The translations under genes were made by a program, and so were the position numbers. The notes beneath the pieces were generated by a model. That model was given only the letters and a program-made list of their open reading frames with translations. It was not told the DNA's origin and did no database searches. Shown piece after piece: positions 5,568-6,079 of a stretch of DNA of 6,079 nt. Numbering within the stretch: position 1 is the first letter of the stretch; each line of letters opens with the position of its first letter. Location: contig JACCSH010000165.1 of assembly GCA_013813125.1 (NCBI GenBank), forward strand, positions 1 to 6,079, written 5' to 3'. Origin of the DNA: Nocardioidaceae bacterium (lineage in GTDB: Bacteria; Actinomycetota; Actinomycetes; Propionibacteriales; Nocardioidaceae).

Positions 5568-5930
5568 GTCTGTCCTTCGCTCTCGGGCCGGTGGGAACTC
5601 ATGATCTGCAGGGTCCGCTTGACGAGGTGACCCCCCACTTGTACCAACTATCTCGGCGATGCGTCGTCCAGTCCAGACTGGCACATCTGCCCATCAGATG
5701 TCGGCCCGGTTCCGCGAGCACACAGCGCTTGCGAGCCCTGTTACCGAGGCCTGAATGGCTCACGCCGACGCGCCGTTGGGAAGCGTTCTCTTGACCTCGG
5801 GCCAGACACCTTCCCGCGACGGGCGCATGCCGCAGGCCCGCATTGGCTGTACCGTCGAGGGTGAGAGGGCGAGGCGGTCGAGACCGCCGCACAAGATCGA
5901 ATGCACTCAATAGGGGGTAGAACGCCTACG
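5568..5930. other. Divergent intergenic region between hydrolase and kinase genes
   Basis: No convincing gene is present. Frames in either direction are Arg/Pro/Ser-rich without motifs. The region must carry the promoters of the hydrolase (leftward) and probably the kinase (rightward). TTGACG at 5619-5624 with TACCAA 17 bases later is a weak plus-strand promoter candidate. Confidence 0.45.
5873..5888. promoter_or_regulatory. 16-bp inverted repeat upstream of Ser/Thr kinase
   Basis: GGCGGTC and GACCGCC are separated by GA, 42 bases before the kinase ATG. No T run follows, so it is not an intrinsic terminator. It could be an operator or a leader hairpin; a repeat this short in GC-rich DNA may also be chance. 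Confidence 0.3.
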
Positions 5931-6079
5931 ATGCAACCTGAGGTCATTGCCAACCGATACCGCGTCATGCGAGCCGTTGGCCGCGGCGGCATGGGCACGG
6001 TGTGGCTGTGCACAGATGAGGTTCTGCACCGCCAGGTCGCTGTGAAGCAGATCGGCACGCTTCCTGGGGAGTCCCCTGA
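5931..6079 (+). CDS. Ser/Thr protein kinase (PknB-like), N-terminal 49 codons, cut by window end
   Basis: The start of a eukaryotic-like (Hanks-type) protein kinase: NRYRVMRAVGRGGMGTVWL carries the glycine-rich ATP-binding loop GRGGMG (17-22), and VAVK (36-39) supplies the catalytic Lys39. RYxxxxxxGxGGMGxVW is the standard opening of actinobacterial PknB-type membrane kinases, which phosphorylate proteins on Ser/Thr and often end in an extracytoplasmic sensor; that part is outside the window. ATG 5931 gives the usual short lead before the first kinase strand. A purine-rich AGGGGG at about 5913-5918 is somewhat far for a Shine-Dalgarno sequence (about 12 bases). No lesion is seen up to the window edge. 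Confidence 0.9.
   Translation, partial: MQPEVIANRYRVMRAVGRGGMGTVWLCTDEVLHRQVAVKQIGTLPGESP

Noticed and set aside
4802..5794. A 330-codon plus-strand open frame
   Set aside because: It is extremely Arg/Pro-rich and antisense to the hydrolase gene, which has a full catalytic triad and a good ribosome-binding site.
1..6079. CRISPR array, retron, restriction-modification or other defence cassette
   Set aside because: No regularly spaced repeats, reverse transcriptase, nuclease or methyltransferase motifs were found; vapBC is the only defence- or stress-related unit.

Overview
The window looks like chromosomal DNA from a high-GC actinobacterium. The base composition is G+C rich, start codons are often GTG, and the protein families (P-loop kinase-like ATPase, nucleotidyltransferase, GNAT acetyltransferase, MBL-fold lactonase, Ser-type dienelactone hydrolase, PknB-like Ser/Thr kinase) are ones I associate with actinomycetes. 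Species cannot be determined. It is an accessory-type patch: small unrelated enzyme genes sit among several broken genes. No single large system is present.

Left part (1-2803). A P-loop kinase-like gene runs off the left edge on the minus strand and is frameshifted at a C run at 44-48. A divergent nucleotidyltransferase-domain gene on the plus strand looks intact. Next come, on the minus strand, a GNAT acetyltransferase pseudogene that has lost its acetyl-CoA-binding middle, an intact MBL-fold N-acyl-homoserine-lactonase-like gene, and a possible 41-codon ORF just upstream of the lactonase.

Middle part (2956-4961). This is the most interesting region and looks like the relic of a small integrated element. 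Two diverged direct copies of a 46-bp sequence (2982-3027 and 4916-4961; 40 of 46 identical by hand count) carry the T-arm and acceptor 3' end of a tRNA gene. The right copy extends back to the anticodon loop, with anticodon CGU (Thr), but has no tRNA 5' half. The left copy overlaps the 3' end of a truncated tyrosine integrase, whose C-terminal tail is read from the antisense of the tRNA end. Between the copies are a complete vapBC toxin-antitoxin operon with a long inverted repeat directly before vapB, a doubtful small ORF, and a degenerate helix-turn-helix gene. The vapBC pair is the one clearly intact unit left in the relic.

Right part (4992-6079). An intact dienelactone hydrolase-family gene on the minus strand is divergent from the first 49 codons of a Ser/Thr protein kinase on the plus strand, which is cut by the window end. 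The 363-bp region between them has a 16-bp inverted repeat near the kinase start.

There is no sign that the enzymes form one pathway. The common theme is gene decay around a former tRNA integration site: four of the recognisable coding units (P-loop kinase, GNAT, integrase, HTH protein) are broken.
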